NCBI GenBank assembly: GCA_963725275.1
Contig: CAVRXS010000006.1
Coordinates: forward strand, 310,001 to 374,000
Length of the DNA stretch: 64,000 nt
From: Bog-756 sp963725275
GTDB taxonomy: Bacteria; Actinomycetota; Acidimicrobiia; Acidimicrobiales; RAAP-2
Direction of reading: 5' to 3'
Shown: positions 47,188 to 57,291 of the stretch, one piece after another
Position numbering within the stretch: position 1 is the stretch's first letter
How the letters are laid out: each line of letters begins with the position of its first letter
Notes under the pieces: generated by a model
What the model saw: only the letters and a program-made list of their open reading frames with translations
What the model was told of the DNA's origin: nothing
The model's database searches: none
Translations under genes and position numbers: made by a program

Positions 47188-47197
47188 ACGGTAGCCT
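47188..47197. promoter_or_regulatory. Bidirectional -10 10-mer ACGGTAGCCT (PfkB / pepN)
   Basis: Plus strand TAGCCT (47192-47197) lies seven bases before the pepN ATG. Minus strand TACCGT (47193-47188) lies six bases before the GTG at 47181. The 10-mer is identical to 45464-45473. Confidence 0.55.
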
Positions 47198-47204
47198 GCC
47201 CCCC

Positions 47205-49810
47205 ATGCGCACCTCGACAACCGACACCCACGGCCCGGCGGACGACGCCGCCTACCGCTTACCGGCCGGGATCCGGCCCCGCGCCTACCGCCTGGTGCTC
47301 GCGCCGGACCTCGCCGCGGCAACTTTCGCCGGCGACGTCGAGATCGACCTCACCATCGAGGAACCGGTCACCTCGATCGTCCTCAACGCGGCGGAGCTCG
47401 AGATCACCTTCGCCGAGCTCAACGCCGGGGACCCCGACGACGGGTACGCCCTGACCCCGTCCAGCATCACCCTCGACGCCGACGAGGAACGGGCCACCTT
47501 CGCCTTCCCCGAGCCCCTCGCCGCCGGTGAGGCCACCCTGCATGCCTCCTTCACCGGGATCCTCAACGACAAGCTGCGCGGCTTCTACCGGTCCACCTTC
47601 GTGGACGAGTCCGGCGTGGACCACGTCATCGCCACCTCGCAGATGGAGTCGACCGACGCCCGACGGGCCTTTCCCTGCTTCGACGAGCCCGCTCTCAAGG
47701 CGACCTTCGAGATCACGCTGGTGGTGGACGACGGCCTCGCCGCCTACTCCAACGGCGCGGTCGCCGAGGAGACCAGCGAGCCGGGCGGCAAGCGCCGGGT
47801 GCGCTTCGCCACCACCATGGTCATGTCCACCTACCTTGTCGCCTTCGTGGTCGGGCCGTTGGAGGCCACCGCGCCGACCGACGTGGACGGGGTCCCTCTC
47901 CGGATCGTGCACCCGCCGGGCAAGGCCCACCTCACCGGCTTCGCCCTCGAGGTCGGGAGCCACGCGCTCCGCTTCTTCACCGACTACTTCGGCATCCCCT
48001 ACCCGGGCGGCAAGCTCGACCTCGTGGCCATCCCCGACTTCGCCTTCGGAGCCATGGAGAACCTCGGGTGCGTCACCTTCCGGGAGTCGGTCCTCCTGGT
48101 CGACCCGGCCAACGCCGCGCGGGTCGAGCTCGAGCGGGTGGCCGACGTCGTCTGCCACGAGATCGCCCACATGTGGTTCGGCGACCTGGTCACCATGAAG
48201 TGGTGGAACGGGATCTGGCTCAACGAGGCCTTCGCCACGTTCATGGAGGTCCTCGCAGTCGACGCCTTCCGGCCGGAGTGGCAGCGATGGGTCAGCTTCG
48301 GCGTCGAGCGGGAGTCGGCAATGGCGGTCGACGGGCTCCACACCACCCGGTCGGTCGAGTTCCCGGTCGGGCGTCCCGAGGAGGCACAGGGCATGTTCGA
48401 CGTACTGACCTACCAGAAGGGGGGCAGCGTCCTGCGCATGCTCGAGCAGTTCCTCGGCCCGGACGTCTTCCGCGAGGGCATCCACGACTACCTGACCACC
48501 CACGCCTACGGCAACAGCGAGACCGCCGGGCTCTGGGACGCCCTCGAGCGTTCGAGCGGCCGGGCAGTCCGCGCCCTCATGGACACCTGGATCGACCAGG
48601 GCGGCTACCCCCTGGTCACCGTCGGTGACGACGGGCGCCTGAGCCAGCAGCCGTTCTCCTACTCGGGCCAGGCGGGAGGGGCCATCGGTACCCACTGGCA
48701 GGTCCCGGTGCTCCTCCGACCGCTGGATGCGCCCGATGCCGAACCGGACACGCTGCTCCTGGACGGCACCGGGGCCGTGGGGTCCACACCGCGATCGGAC
48801 CTCCTGGTCAATGCCGGCGGATCCGGCTTCTACCGCGTCTCCTACCCCACGCCACAGGTCGAACGACTGGCGTCACGTCTCCCCGACCTGGCGCCCCTCG
48901 AGCGCTACAACCTGGTCTCGGACTCCTGGGCCGCGGCCCTGGCGGGTCGGACACCGCTGGCCGACCTGGTCCGGCTCGCTCGCGGCGCTCGCAGGCTCCG
49001 GAGAACGCGACCCGAGTGTGTGGTCGGTCGTGCTCGGCGCACTCGGGCTCTTCGACCGGGTGGTGCCCGAGGACGCACGAGCGATCCTCTCGCTCGGCGT
49101 GCGAACCCTGCTCGGCCCGCTCGCCGCCGAGCTCGGCTGGGACCCTCGCTCCGACGACGACGAGCGCACACCCTCACTGCGCGTGTCGGTCCTTCGGGCG
49201 CTCGGGACCATCGGCGACGATCCGGCCACCCGGGCAGAGGCGCGCCGGCGATTCAGCGCGGCCGGCACCGTCCCGCTCCAGGCGGACACCGAATCGGCCG
49301 TCCTCGACATCGTGGCCATACAGGGAGGGGAGGCCGAATTCGAGGCGATGCTCGCCCGGTTCCGTTCCCCGGCCACCCCTCAGGAGGAGAACCGCTACCT
49401 CTACGCGCTCGCCTCGTTCGACGACGAGGCCCTCGCGGTCAGGGCATTCGATCTCGCACTCACCGAGGTGCGCACCCAGAACGCTCCCTTCCTCGTCCAG
49501 GCGCTGCTGGTCAACCGCGTGACCGGACCGTCGACATGGGACCGGGTCGTCGCCGCATGGGACACGCTGGAGGACAGGTTCCCGTCCAACATCTTCCCGC
49601 GCATGCTGGACGGGGTCCGCGCCCTGTGCACGCCACCCGAGCTCGCCGCCGAGGTCACCCTCTTCATCGAGGAGCATCCCGTGGCCGGAAGCGGTCGGAG
49701 CATCGAGCAGACCCTCGAGCGGCTCGCGGTCAACGTGACCTTCGCCGACGCGAGAGGGCGCCGGCCTCGCAGCGGTGCTCGCCGGGGTCCTCGACCTGCC
49801 GACCGGCTGA
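47205..49810 (+). CDS. pepN: Aminopeptidase N (two frameshifts)
   Basis: M1-family zinc aminopeptidase, corrected length 867 residues, releasing N-terminal residues from peptides in the cytoplasm. The exopeptidase motif GAMEN occurs in FGAMENLGCVTF, and the zinc site is HEIAHMWFG with downstream NEAFATFME. One extra base near 48984 moves the ERAP1-like helical C-terminal domain into the next frame (VVLGALGLFDRVVPED onward), and another near 49757 precedes the true ending AAVLAGVLDLPTG and stop at 49808-49810. Span 2606 nt is 3n+2, as expected for two insertions. It is leaderless from the promoter shared with the PfkB kinase. Confidence 0.92.
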
Positions 49811-49870
49811 GCCGGATCCCCCTCGGCTCCGCCCGGGGGCGGGTGGTCGTCGCAGTCGCTGTCCGCTCCC

Positions 49871-49876
49871 TAGCCT
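49871..49876 (+). promoter_or_regulatory. -10 element of the GDT1-like gene
   Basis: TAGCCT six bases before the GTG at 49883. Confidence 0.45.
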
Positions 49877-49882
49877 GAAGTG

Positions 49883-50486
49883 GTGCAACCTGACGTGCTG
49901 CAGCCCGGCATCATCCTCGCCACGTTCGGGCTGGTCGCCGTCGCCGAGCTCCCCGACAAGACGATGATCGCCACGTTGATCCTCGGGAGCCGGCACCGGC
50001 CCCTGCTGATCTGGGCCGGGGCCACCGTCGCCTTCGGCCTGCACGCCGCCATCGCCGTCGCCGCCGGTCAGCTCCTCCACCTCCTCCCCCACCGGTGGAC
50101 CGAGGCGATCACGGCCCTGCTCTTCGCCGCCGGTGCGCTGTACCTCTTGCTGGTCGACGAGAAGAAAGAGGAGGAGGAAGCCGAAAAGGACACCGCCCGT
50201 GCCCCGAGTGGCCTGCGCCCGATGGTCACCGCCTTCGCGGTCATCTTCGTCGGCGAGTTCGGGGATCTGACCCAGATCCTCACAGCCAACCTGGCTGCCA
50301 AGTACCACGCGCCGTTCTCGGTGTTCATCGGCGCCTTCGCCGCGCTGGCTGCGGTGGCCGGCCTGGCGGCCGTCGGAGGCCGAGCCCTCCTCCGCGTCCT
50401 CCCGCTCGCGGTCATCCGCAGGACGGGGGGTGTGCTCCTCGGCGCTCTCGCTGCTCTACTCCCTGGTGACCCTCGTCAGGGGCTAG
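49883..50486 (+). CDS. TMEM165/GDT1 (UPF0016) family cation transporter (one frameshift)
   Basis: Integral membrane protein of about 200 residues with six spans in two repeats, a family linked to Mn/Ca export. Each half carries the family motif: VAELPDKTMIATL in the first and VGEFGDLTQILTANLA in the second. The acidic linker KKEEEEAEKD lies between. One extra base near 50455 changes the last ten residues; skipping it gives AAYSLVTLVRG and a stop at 50484-50486. The second of two GTG codons is chosen for leaderless spacing from TAGCCT. Uncorrected, the frame runs to 50497. Confidence 0.85.
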
Positions 50487-50520
50487 TGGTCCGGTGAACG
50501 GCGTTGCAGCTACGCCGGGG

Positions 50521-50526
50521 TAGCGT
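50521..50526 (+). promoter_or_regulatory. -10 element of the AhpD-like gene
   Basis: TAGCGT nine bases before the ATG at 50536. Confidence 0.45.
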
Positions 50527-50535
50527 TCGTTCCCG

Positions 50536-51468
50536 ATGACCTCCGGTTCGGCGGCGCTCGCCCACCATGCGCCAGTAGCCGCCGATGCACTCGCCTCTGT
50601 CGAGATCGCCGCCTGGGCCGACGTCGCCGCGATCGACCTGCTCGACCTCGTCGCACTGGCGGCCCGGACGATCGGGTCGCTTCACGGGATGGAACCCCTC
50701 GCCCCGCCGAGCCGGAGCGAACCGAGGTCGTCCGGCACGTCCGACGGCGACTGGCGAAAGCTCGACAGCCTGACCGGGGACGAGCGGACCATCCTCGCCT
50801 TCGCGGAGCAGTGCAGTCTCGACGTCTCGGCGATCTCGCCCGACGACCGGTCGGCATTCCTGGCGGCGGCTGGCAACGCCGCGGCCACCCTGGCCGCAGC
50901 GCTCTGGGTCGTCGACTTCGTTCCCCGGACGAGGGCTGCGCTCGACGCGCTCTTCGGACCGGGACCGTGGCCCGTGGAGGACCGGGGTCGCGCCACCACC
51001 GATGTCTGGCGGGCACTCGACGGGTTCACCCGTGCCGTCCCGCAGCTCGACGCGCTGGACCCGGTCACCTCCGAGCTCGTCCGGCTCCGCGGAGCCCGAC
51101 AGCACAACTGCCGTCTGTGCCGCTCCCTCCGCAGCCGGACCGCCCTCCGTGCCGGTGCGGACGAGGGAGCCTTCAGCGCGGTCGACGAGTACCGGGGCAG
51201 CCAGCTCAGCCCGATCCAGCAGTCGGCCCTGGCCTTCACCGACGCGATGCTCTGGAGCCCCGGGCGCCTCGACCCGGGGACGGTCGGCGAGCTACGCACC
51301 CTCAGCGAACCCGACGCGCAGGTCGAGCTCGTCCTCGACGTGACCCGGAATGCGCTCAACAAGGTCGCCGTCGCGCTCGGCGCGGACGCTCCCCATGTGG
51401 AGGAAGGGATCGAGATCTACGACGTCGGGCCGGACGGCCAGCTGCTCTACGGGCTGACCCCGGACTGA
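50536..51468 (+). CDS. AhpD/carboxymuconolactone-decarboxylase-like protein
   Basis: Protein of 310 residues with two all-helical halves. The second half has an AhpD-type core: ELVRLRGARQHNCRLCRSLR with the redox CxxC preceded by His-Asn, then a helix QQSALAFTDAM and ALNKVAVALGA. The first half is of similar helical make-up but lacks a CxxC, suggesting a degenerate duplicate. AhpD-like CxxC proteins act as alkylhydroperoxidase partners or thiol reductants; a specific role cannot be given. It is leaderless and followed by a methyltransferase gene after 24 bases, so the two may form an operon. Confidence 0.75.
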   Translation: MTSGSAALAHHAPVAADALASVEIAAWADVAAIDLLDLVALAARTIGSLHGMEPLAPPSRSEPRSSGTSDGDWRKLDSLTGDERTILAFAEQCSLDVSAISPDDRSAFLAAAGNAAATLAAALWVVDFVPRTRAALDALFGPGPWPVEDRGRATTDVWRALDGFTRAVPQLDALDPVTSELVRLRGARQHNCRLCRSLRSRTALRAGADEGAFSAVDEYRGSQLSPIQQSALAFTDAMLWSPGRLDPGTVGELRTLSEPDAQVELVLDVTRNALNKVAVALGADAPHVEEGIEIYDVGPDGQLLYGLTPD

Positions 51469-51492
51469 ACGGCCCGCGCGAAGCTGCATCCC

Positions 51493-52218
51493 ATGGACCA
51501 ACCCCTCACCCCCACCGCGGTCGCTGCCCCGGCCGCCCACGACGCGCGGCGTGCCGAGCTCTTCTCCCTCGCCCGGGAAGCGACCGGGTTCATGCCCGAC
51601 GACGAGGGGGAGGCTCTCTTCTCCGCCGCCCGTCGGGCCGGGGCGGCCTGGTCGGGTGCCACCTTCGTGGAGATCGGGGCCTGGTGTGGAAAGTCGACGA
51701 CGTACCTCGGTGCCGCAGCCGAGGAGACGGCTGCGGTGCTGTTCAGCCTCGACCACCACCACGGCTCCGAGGAGAACCAGCCCGGGTGGGAACACCACGA
51801 CCCCTCCCTCATCGATCCGCACAGCGCCCGCATCGACACGCTCCCCCACTGGCGGCGGTCGATGGTCGCCGCCGGTCTCGAGTCGTCGGTGATCGGGATC
51901 GTCGGCGACTCCCCGACGGTGAGCTCCCGCTGGACGATCCCGCTCGCGTTCTGCTTCATCGACGGCGGTCACGGCGAGGAGCCCGCCTGGGCCGACTACC
52001 GGGGATGGGCGCCGCAGGTCGTCGACGGGGGCTGGCTCGCCATCCACGACGTCTTCCCCGACCCCGCCGACGGGGGTCGTCCGCCGTACGACATCTGGCG
52101 GGCCGCCCTCGACTCCGGCGAGTTCGTCGAGGACGGCGAGTGTGGGTCCCTCAGGGTCCTACGCCGGCAAAACGGGGGCCGGATCGCACCGACGCCGCCC
52201 GGCACCAGCCCGGCCTAG
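51493..52218 (+). CDS. Class I SAM methyltransferase (Methyltransf_24 type)
   Basis: Protein of 241 residues with the SAM-binding motif TFVEIGAWCGKSTTYLG and the acidic loop LFSLDHHHGSEENQPGWE, rich in His and Asp. CFIDGGHGEEPAWADYRGW and WLAIHDVFPD mark the Methyltransf_24 fold. Members modify sugars or small molecules in glycan and natural-product clusters. It is convergent with the GT4-methyltransferase operon 43 bases away, and similar genes often sit beside the alpha/alpha-barrel protein in Actinobacteria, so it may act in the same pathway. Confidence 0.8.
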   Translation: MDQPLTPTAVAAPAAHDARRAELFSLAREATGFMPDDEGEALFSAARRAGAAWSGATFVEIGAWCGKSTTYLGAAAEETAAVLFSLDHHHGSEENQPGWEHHDPSLIDPHSARIDTLPHWRRSMVAAGLESSVIGIVGDSPTVSSRWTIPLAFCFIDGGHGEEPAWADYRGWAPQVVDGGWLAIHDVFPDPADGGRPPYDIWRAALDSGEFVEDGECGSLRVLRRQNGGRIAPTPPGTSPA

Positions 52219-52261
52219 CGCGTAGGGGCCCCGCGGCGTGCCGACTGCGGTGCCCCGAGGC

Positions 52262-53365
52262 TCAGGCGGGGCCGGGGGTGCCCGGGGTGCCGAGAACGGG
52301 CTCGGCGGGAGCCTCGGGGGCCGGCTCGGTCAGGTCGAGATGGCTCGGCAGCCCCTCGCCCCGGAAGAGACCCGATGCCGGGGTGGCCCGACTCAGGGCG
52401 TCGGCCGCCAACACCAGGGCCCCGGCCGTGTAGGTCGAGCGCTCGAGCGGCGGATAGGTGGCCTCTTCGGGGTAGACCATCCCGGTCCAGTAGGAGCCGT
52501 CGGCGTTGCGCAGGGACTGTGCCCAGGTGAACAGCTCGAGCGCGTCCTCGTCCCTCCCCATGGCGTCGAGGGTGAGCACGCATTCGGCTGTCTCCGCCGC
52601 GGTGACCCAGTCCCCGGTCGACACACAACGCACGCCCCGATCCTTCAGCACGAAGGTCTCCCACGAGTGGTCGATGCGCTCGTCGGCTGCAGGTCCGCTC
52701 ATGGCGCCGGAGAGGATGGGGTAGTACCAGTCCATGGCGAACTCGACCTTTGGCAGGAACGCACACGGCTCATGTGCCACCGCGTGGGCGAGGCGCCCCG
52801 CGGCGAGCTCCCAGTCGGGGCGTTCGCTCCCGAGCCGCTCGGCACAGGCGATCGCGCACCGGAGACTGTGATAGATCGAGGACGAACCGGTCAGCAGCGC
52901 GCATTCCTCGAGCATGCCCGACGGGTCCAACGACCACCGGATCGAGCCGTCGAGCCGCTGCCAGCGCAGCACGAAGTCCACGCCGGCTTCGAGCGCAGGC
53001 CACAGATGCTCGAGTCCCTCGAGATCGCCCGTGGAGATGTAGCGATGCCAGGCGCCCGTGGCAAGGTAGGCACACACGTTCGTGTCGAGACGGGCGTCCT
53101 CGATGCCGGTCGTCAGGTAGTAGTTGAACCAGCTCCCGTCCGGCAACTGGGTGTCGACGAGCCACTGGTAGGCCCGGTCGGCCTCGTCGTCCAGTCCCAC
53201 GGTGGTGAGGGCCATGGCCGCCTCGACGTGATTCCAGGGATCGCAGTGCCCGCCGGGAAACCAGGGGATCATCCCGTCGCGGCGCTGGATGCGAGCGATC
53301 GACTGGGCGGTGGCCAGCACCTGCGGGGCGCTCATGATCCCGGGTACCTCGGGAACCGACCTCAT
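52262..53365 (-). CDS. Alpha/alpha-toroid (prenyltransferase/cyclase-like) protein
   Basis: Protein of 367 residues with repeated helical hairpins of the terpenoid-cyclase/prenyltransferase toroid or glycosidase alpha/alpha-barrel type. Repeats include QRRDGMIPWFPGGHCDPWNH, DTQLPDGSWFNYYL, RWQRLDGSIRWSLD, and SLRNADGSYWTGMVYP. Each has the DG-S-W pattern of squalene-cyclase QW-like motifs. No DxDD acid motif or zinc site is seen, so classic cyclase activity is doubtful. It is the last gene of the GT4 operon and overlaps the methyltransferase stop (ATGA). A role in glycan or glycolipid tailoring is inferred from neighbours. Confidence 0.7.
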   Translation of the reverse strand: MRSVPEVPGIMSAPQVLATAQSIARIQRRDGMIPWFPGGHCDPWNHVEAAMALTTVGLDDEADRAYQWLVDTQLPDGSWFNYYLTTGIEDARLDTNVCAYLATGAWHRYISTGDLEGLEHLWPALEAGVDFVLRWQRLDGSIRWSLDPSGMLEECALLTGSSSIYHSLRCAIACAERLGSERPDWELAAGRLAHAVAHEPCAFLPKVEFAMDWYYPILSGAMSGPAADERIDHSWETFVLKDRGVRCVSTGDWVTAAETAECVLTLDAMGRDEDALELFTWAQSLRNADGSYWTGMVYPEEATYPPLERSTYTAGALVLAADALSRATPASGLFRGEGLPSHLDLTEPAPEAPAEPVLGTPGTPGPA

Positions 53366-54147
53366 GCGAAGGCCCTCTCGCGCCGACCGGCCGCTGCCCG
53401 CGTGCTGTGCTGTCCGGCGGGCGCCGCAACGCCGTCAGGCTTGACCAGATAGACCACCAGGCTCTTGCCGACCAACGGGTTGAGCAGCCGTTCGGTGCAC
53501 CGGGTCACCCTCGGGGCCTTCTCGATGTCCCAGACCAGCAGACGGTGGTACGCGGACACCGCCGGGTGGGTGTCGTTGGTGGTCCCCACGAGGCACTTGA
53601 GCCACCAGTAGGGGGCGTGCAGCCCATGGGCATGGTGGTGCCCGACCGCCCGCAACCCGGTGCCCTCGAGGCGGTTGACGAGCTCCGCGCGCCGGTAGAT
53701 CCGGACATGACCCCCCGGGACGCTGTGGTACTCGTCCGACAGCGCCCAGTTCACGAACTCGGGTCCCGCCCGTGGGACGGTGACCGCCATGGTGCCGCCG
53801 GGGCGCAATACCCGGGCCAGCTCCGCCATCGCCACCTCGTCCGCGGGGATGTGCTCGAGGACCTCGGACGCGATGATCCGATCGAAGCTGCCGTCACCGA
53901 ACGGCAGGGCAAGTGCGTCACCCTGGACCGCGCCCACCCGGGTCCGGGCCGGGTCGATCTCGCGGCCGACGATCATCGCGCCGAAGGTGTCGAGCACGTT
54001 GCGTACCTCGTCGGCTCCGAAGTCGAACGCGACCACCTCGGCCCCGAGCCGGGCCGCCTGGTACGCGTGCCGCCCGAAGCCACAGCCGATGTCGAGGAGG
54101 CGGTCGTCCGCCTGCACCCCCAGCCGTCCGTAGTCGACGGTCAGCAA
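53362..54147 (-). CDS. Class I SAM-dependent methyltransferase
   Basis: Methyltransferase of 261 residues (Methyltransf_11/25 type). Motif I is LLDIGCGFGRHAYQAARLG, followed by VVAFDFGADEV, then GDALALPFGDGSFDRIIASE with post-I acidic residues and LARVLRPGGTMAVTVPR. The C-terminal part HHHAHGLHAPYWWLKCLVG is His/aromatic-rich and may contact the substrate. The TTG start lies inside the end of the GT4 gene (seven-base overlap) and its stop overlaps the next start, so all three genes are translationally coupled. Confidence 0.85.
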   Translation of the reverse strand: MLTVDYGRLGVQADDRLLDIGCGFGRHAYQAARLGAEVVAFDFGADEVRNVLDTFGAMIVGREIDPARTRVGAVQGDALALPFGDGSFDRIIASEVLEHIPADEVAMAELARVLRPGGTMAVTVPRAGPEFVNWALSDEYHSVPGGHVRIYRRAELVNRLEGTGLRAVGHHHAHGLHAPYWWLKCLVGTTNDTHPAVSAYHRLLVWDIEKAPRVTRCTERLLNPLVGKSLVVYLVKPDGVAAPAGQHSTRAAAGRRERAFA

Positions 54148-55500
54148 GGGACGGCTTCGGCGTCGGCCAGCAGCGAACGATATTCCTCGGCGGTGCCCGC
54201 CGCGGTGACCTGCCAGGTGAAGCGCCCGAGCACCCGTTCACGACCGGCGGCACCGAGGCGGGCCCGCAGCGCGTCATCGTCGAGCAGGCTCGCGATGGCC
54301 ACGGCGAGCGCGCCGGGATCGTCGGGTGGGACCAGCAGGCCCGTCACGCCGTCGACACCGACCACTTCTGGCAGAGCCCCGCCGGTCGTGGCCACCAGGG
54401 CCACCCCGCAGGCCATGGCCTCGATGGCGGGCAGCGAGAACCCCTCGTAGAGGGAGGGCACCACGGCGACCTGGGCGAATCCGTAGTTGCGGGCGAGCTC
54501 GTCGTCGCTGATCCCGGACACGCACCGCACGATGGGCGAGAGGTCGAGCCGCTCGATGGCCTTGGCCACCCGGCCGTCGGCCCGCGGGTTGCCGATCACG
54601 ATGAGCTCGATCTCGCGCTCGGTGCGGAGCTTGGCCACGGCCTCGAGCAGCGGGACCAAGCCCTTCATCGGGACGTCGGAGGAGGAGGTGACCATGATCC
54701 GCCCCGGCACCGGCTCGACGTCGTCCCGGGGTCGGAAGACGGTGTGGTCCACCCCGACCGGGACCACCGTCATCCGGTGGTTGTCCACCCCCATCTGAGC
54801 GGTGATGTCGGTCTTCGAGGACTCCGACACGGTCACGATCCGTTGCAGCGACCGGGCCACCTTCACCTGCATGCGGAGGAAGCCGAACCACCGGCGCTGG
54901 GTGATCTGCTGCCATGGGCTGGTCGCGTGGCTGAGGGCCAACTGCCGGTCGACGGTGATCGGGTGATGGAGCGTCTCGAGCACCGGCCAGCCGTCGTCCA
55001 TCATCCCCTTGATGCCGTATCCGAGGCACTGGTTGTCGTGCACGAGGTCGAATTCGTGACGGCGCGGCAGCGAGCATGCGCCGGGTGCGCAGGCTGAACG
55101 TCCACGGCTCCGGGAATCCGGCCGTGCACATGACCGCGAACTCGAGCGCGGCGATCGATCTCGGGTACGAGTCGGCGAACTCCTTCGGCCTCGGGATCCG
55201 GAAGGGATCAGGCTCGCGATAGAGATCGAGACTCGGCACCGGGGTGAACCCGACCCCTTCGTCGACCTCGGGCCACGGCTGGCCGGCGAAGATCTCGACC
55301 GAATGGCCGAGGGCGACGAGCTCACGGGTCAGATGGCGGCTGTAGACGCCCTGACCGCCGCAGCGCGGATTGCCCCGGTAGACGAGGAAGGCGACCCGCA
55401 GGCCGCCCGGCTCGGGCGGTCGCGGCGGGATCCGCTCGGGGACCGGAGGTGGAGATATCGGTCCTCGAACCTTGTGCCGCGTGAGCCCGAATCTAGGCAC
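54141..55500 (-). CDS. Family 4 glycosyltransferase (one frameshift)
   Basis: GT-B fold glycosyltransferase of about 452 residues. The N-terminal frame reads AFLVYRGNPRCGGQGVYSR and HLTRELVALGHSVEIFAGQP up to RTRRMLAA. One extra base near 55071 shifts into the frame with RHEFDLVHDNQCLGYGIKG, VVPVGVDHTVFRP, the donor-site set VMVTSSSDVPMKG-like segment, and the EX7E motif YEGFSLPAIEAMACG. Span 1360 nt is 3n+1. It heads the operon with the methyltransferase and the alpha/alpha-toroid gene. The sugar and acceptor are unknown, but a surface glycan or glycolipid is likely. Confidence 0.85.
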
Positions 55501-55617
55501 GGAGATCCGGGGTGGGCAGGCACATAGAAGGCAGATACTCCCGCAAGCTGGTCCTTCGGCGCAAACGACCGTTGACCGGGCGCTCCCGGCCGGGGCTGCG
55601 CCGGCGCCTGGCCAGGC

Positions 55618-57291
55618 TCAGTGATGGACCCCGAGTTCGATGGCCTTGACCAGGAGCAGCAGGACTGCGACGACCAGGTAGACGCGGAGCAGGTACATCC
55701 CGACCAGGCGGCCCCGGGACCAGGCCGGACGCTCGAGCAGGTTGAGGGCGGGCATCCGCCACGTCGCGCGTCGCTCGATCGGCATCGGGGGCGCCGGGGA
55801 GCGGCGCGAGCGGGTCAGGAGGAGCACCGCCCCGACCCCGAGATAGCCCGCCACCAGCAGCCCGCCGAGCACCTCGGCCAGCACGGTCACGTCGATCTGG
55901 GAGAAGAGGGTGGTCAGCATGAGGATCAGGGACAGGACGAGGAGGACGGCCACGATGAAGCTGGCCACCAGGTTGAGCCACGGCCGGTTGACCCAGGGCC
56001 CGAGCACCTCCCTGTCGTTGCAGAGGAGCAGCAGGAACACCGTGGCGCTGGGCAGGAGCACACCGGCGAGCGCCTGGACCCCGGTGGTGATGAGTCCGAG
56101 CGGTGCACCCGGGAGGAGCACGATGATCGCGGCACCGGTGACCATCGCGGCAAAGGCGCCGTAGAAGAACTTGGCCTCCCGCCAGTTCCGGTGCAACGAG
56201 TGCCGGGCCCCGAAGACGTCTCCGAATGCGTAGCTCGTGGAGAGGGTGACCGAGGCGGCCCCGATGATCGAGGCGTTGAGCAGGACGATGGCGAAGAGGG
56301 ACCCCGCGGCCGGCCCGATCACGTGCTGGAGACCGCGGGCGACACCACCGGCATCGGTGAAGTGTCCGGCCAGCGGGGTGCCCCCGAACGCGGACGCCAC
56401 CACCGCCATCAACACCGCTGCGGCGACGACGGTGATCAGCGACCCGATCACGGTGTCGACCCGCTCGTAATTGATCCACCGAGGCGTGATGCGCTTGTCC
56501 ACGATGTTCGACTGCTGGAAGAACAGCTGCCAGGGGGCCACGGTCGTGCCCACGATGGCGATGATCAGCAGAACCGAGGTCGAGGTGAAGCCTCCGGTCA
56601 CCCCCAGGGTGGTGAGACCGTGTGCGAAGGCCCCGGGCGTGGGATGGCTGAGGAAAGCGAGCGGGATCACCAGGACGTTGGTCGCGATGAAGACGAACAT
56701 GAAGCGCTCCCATCGCCGAAAGCTGCCGGTGGCGGTCATGGCCACGAGGGTCAGCGCGGCGATGGGCACCGAGACGTACTCGCTCACCCCGAAGTAGTCG
56801 AGGGCGAGGCTCACGCCGATGAACTCGGTGGCGATGGTGAGGAAGTTGAGGATGAACAGGTCCCCGACCGAGAAGGCACCCCAGAACCTCCCGAACCGCT
56901 CGTTGATGAGCCGGGCGTGGCCGACACCGGTCACCGCTCCGAGCCGCACCACCATCTCCTGGTTGACCACGAGGACCGGGACAAGGAGCGGCAACGTCCA
57001 CAACAACGAGAGCCCGAAGTTCTGTCCGGCCTGGCTGTAGGTCGCGACCCCACCCGCGTCGTTGTCCCCGACCATGACGATGAGCCCGGGGCCCATGATG
57101 GCGAGCAGGGTGAGCAACCGTGCCGTCCACGAGCGCCGGACATCGAGATCGTGCTCGCGGATGGTGCCGAAGGCGCCCCGGATGTCACCGGTGTGGGCTG
57201 CATCGAGGACGGCCGACGTCCCGGGCTCGCCGGGCCGCGCGCCGATCACCTCGCGGTGCTCGTCGGCCATCTCGGGCTGCTCTTCGGCCAT
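55618..57291 (-). CDS. Nramp-related divalent metal transporter with altered metal site
   Basis: Membrane transporter of 557 residues with about 11-12 spans and a 50-residue cytoplasmic N-terminus. Nramp fold landmarks are present, but the metal-site motifs differ. The helix 1 DPGN is replaced by VGDNDAGGVATYSQAG, and the helix 6 A-M-P-H segment by GTTVAPWQLFFQQSNIVDK, so the conserved Met is missing. These resemble Nramp-related Mg transporters (NRMT) rather than Mn/Fe Nramps. It lies 267 bases downstream of a soluble MgtE-N/CBS protein on the same strand, supporting Mg as substrate by inference. The gap (57292-57558) is very GC-rich with no gene. Confidence 0.82.
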   Translation of the reverse strand: MAEEQPEMADEHREVIGARPGEPGTSAVLDAAHTGDIRGAFGTIREHDLDVRRSWTARLLTLLAIMGPGLIVMVGDNDAGGVATYSQAGQNFGLSLLWTLPLLVPVLVVNQEMVVRLGAVTGVGHARLINERFGRFWGAFSVGDLFILNFLTIATEFIGVSLALDYFGVSEYVSVPIAALTLVAMTATGSFRRWERFMFVFIATNVLVIPLAFLSHPTPGAFAHGLTTLGVTGGFTSTSVLLIIAIVGTTVAPWQLFFQQSNIVDKRITPRWINYERVDTVIGSLITVVAAAVLMAVVASAFGGTPLAGHFTDAGGVARGLQHVIGPAAGSLFAIVLLNASIIGAASVTLSTSYAFGDVFGARHSLHRNWREAKFFYGAFAAMVTGAAIIVLLPGAPLGLITTGVQALAGVLLPSATVFLLLLCNDREVLGPWVNRPWLNLVASFIVAVLLVLSLILMLTTLFSQIDVTVLAEVLGGLLVAGYLGVGAVLLLTRSRRSPAPPMPIERRATWRMPALNLLERPAWSRGRLVGMYLLRVYLVVAVLLLLVKAIELGVHH

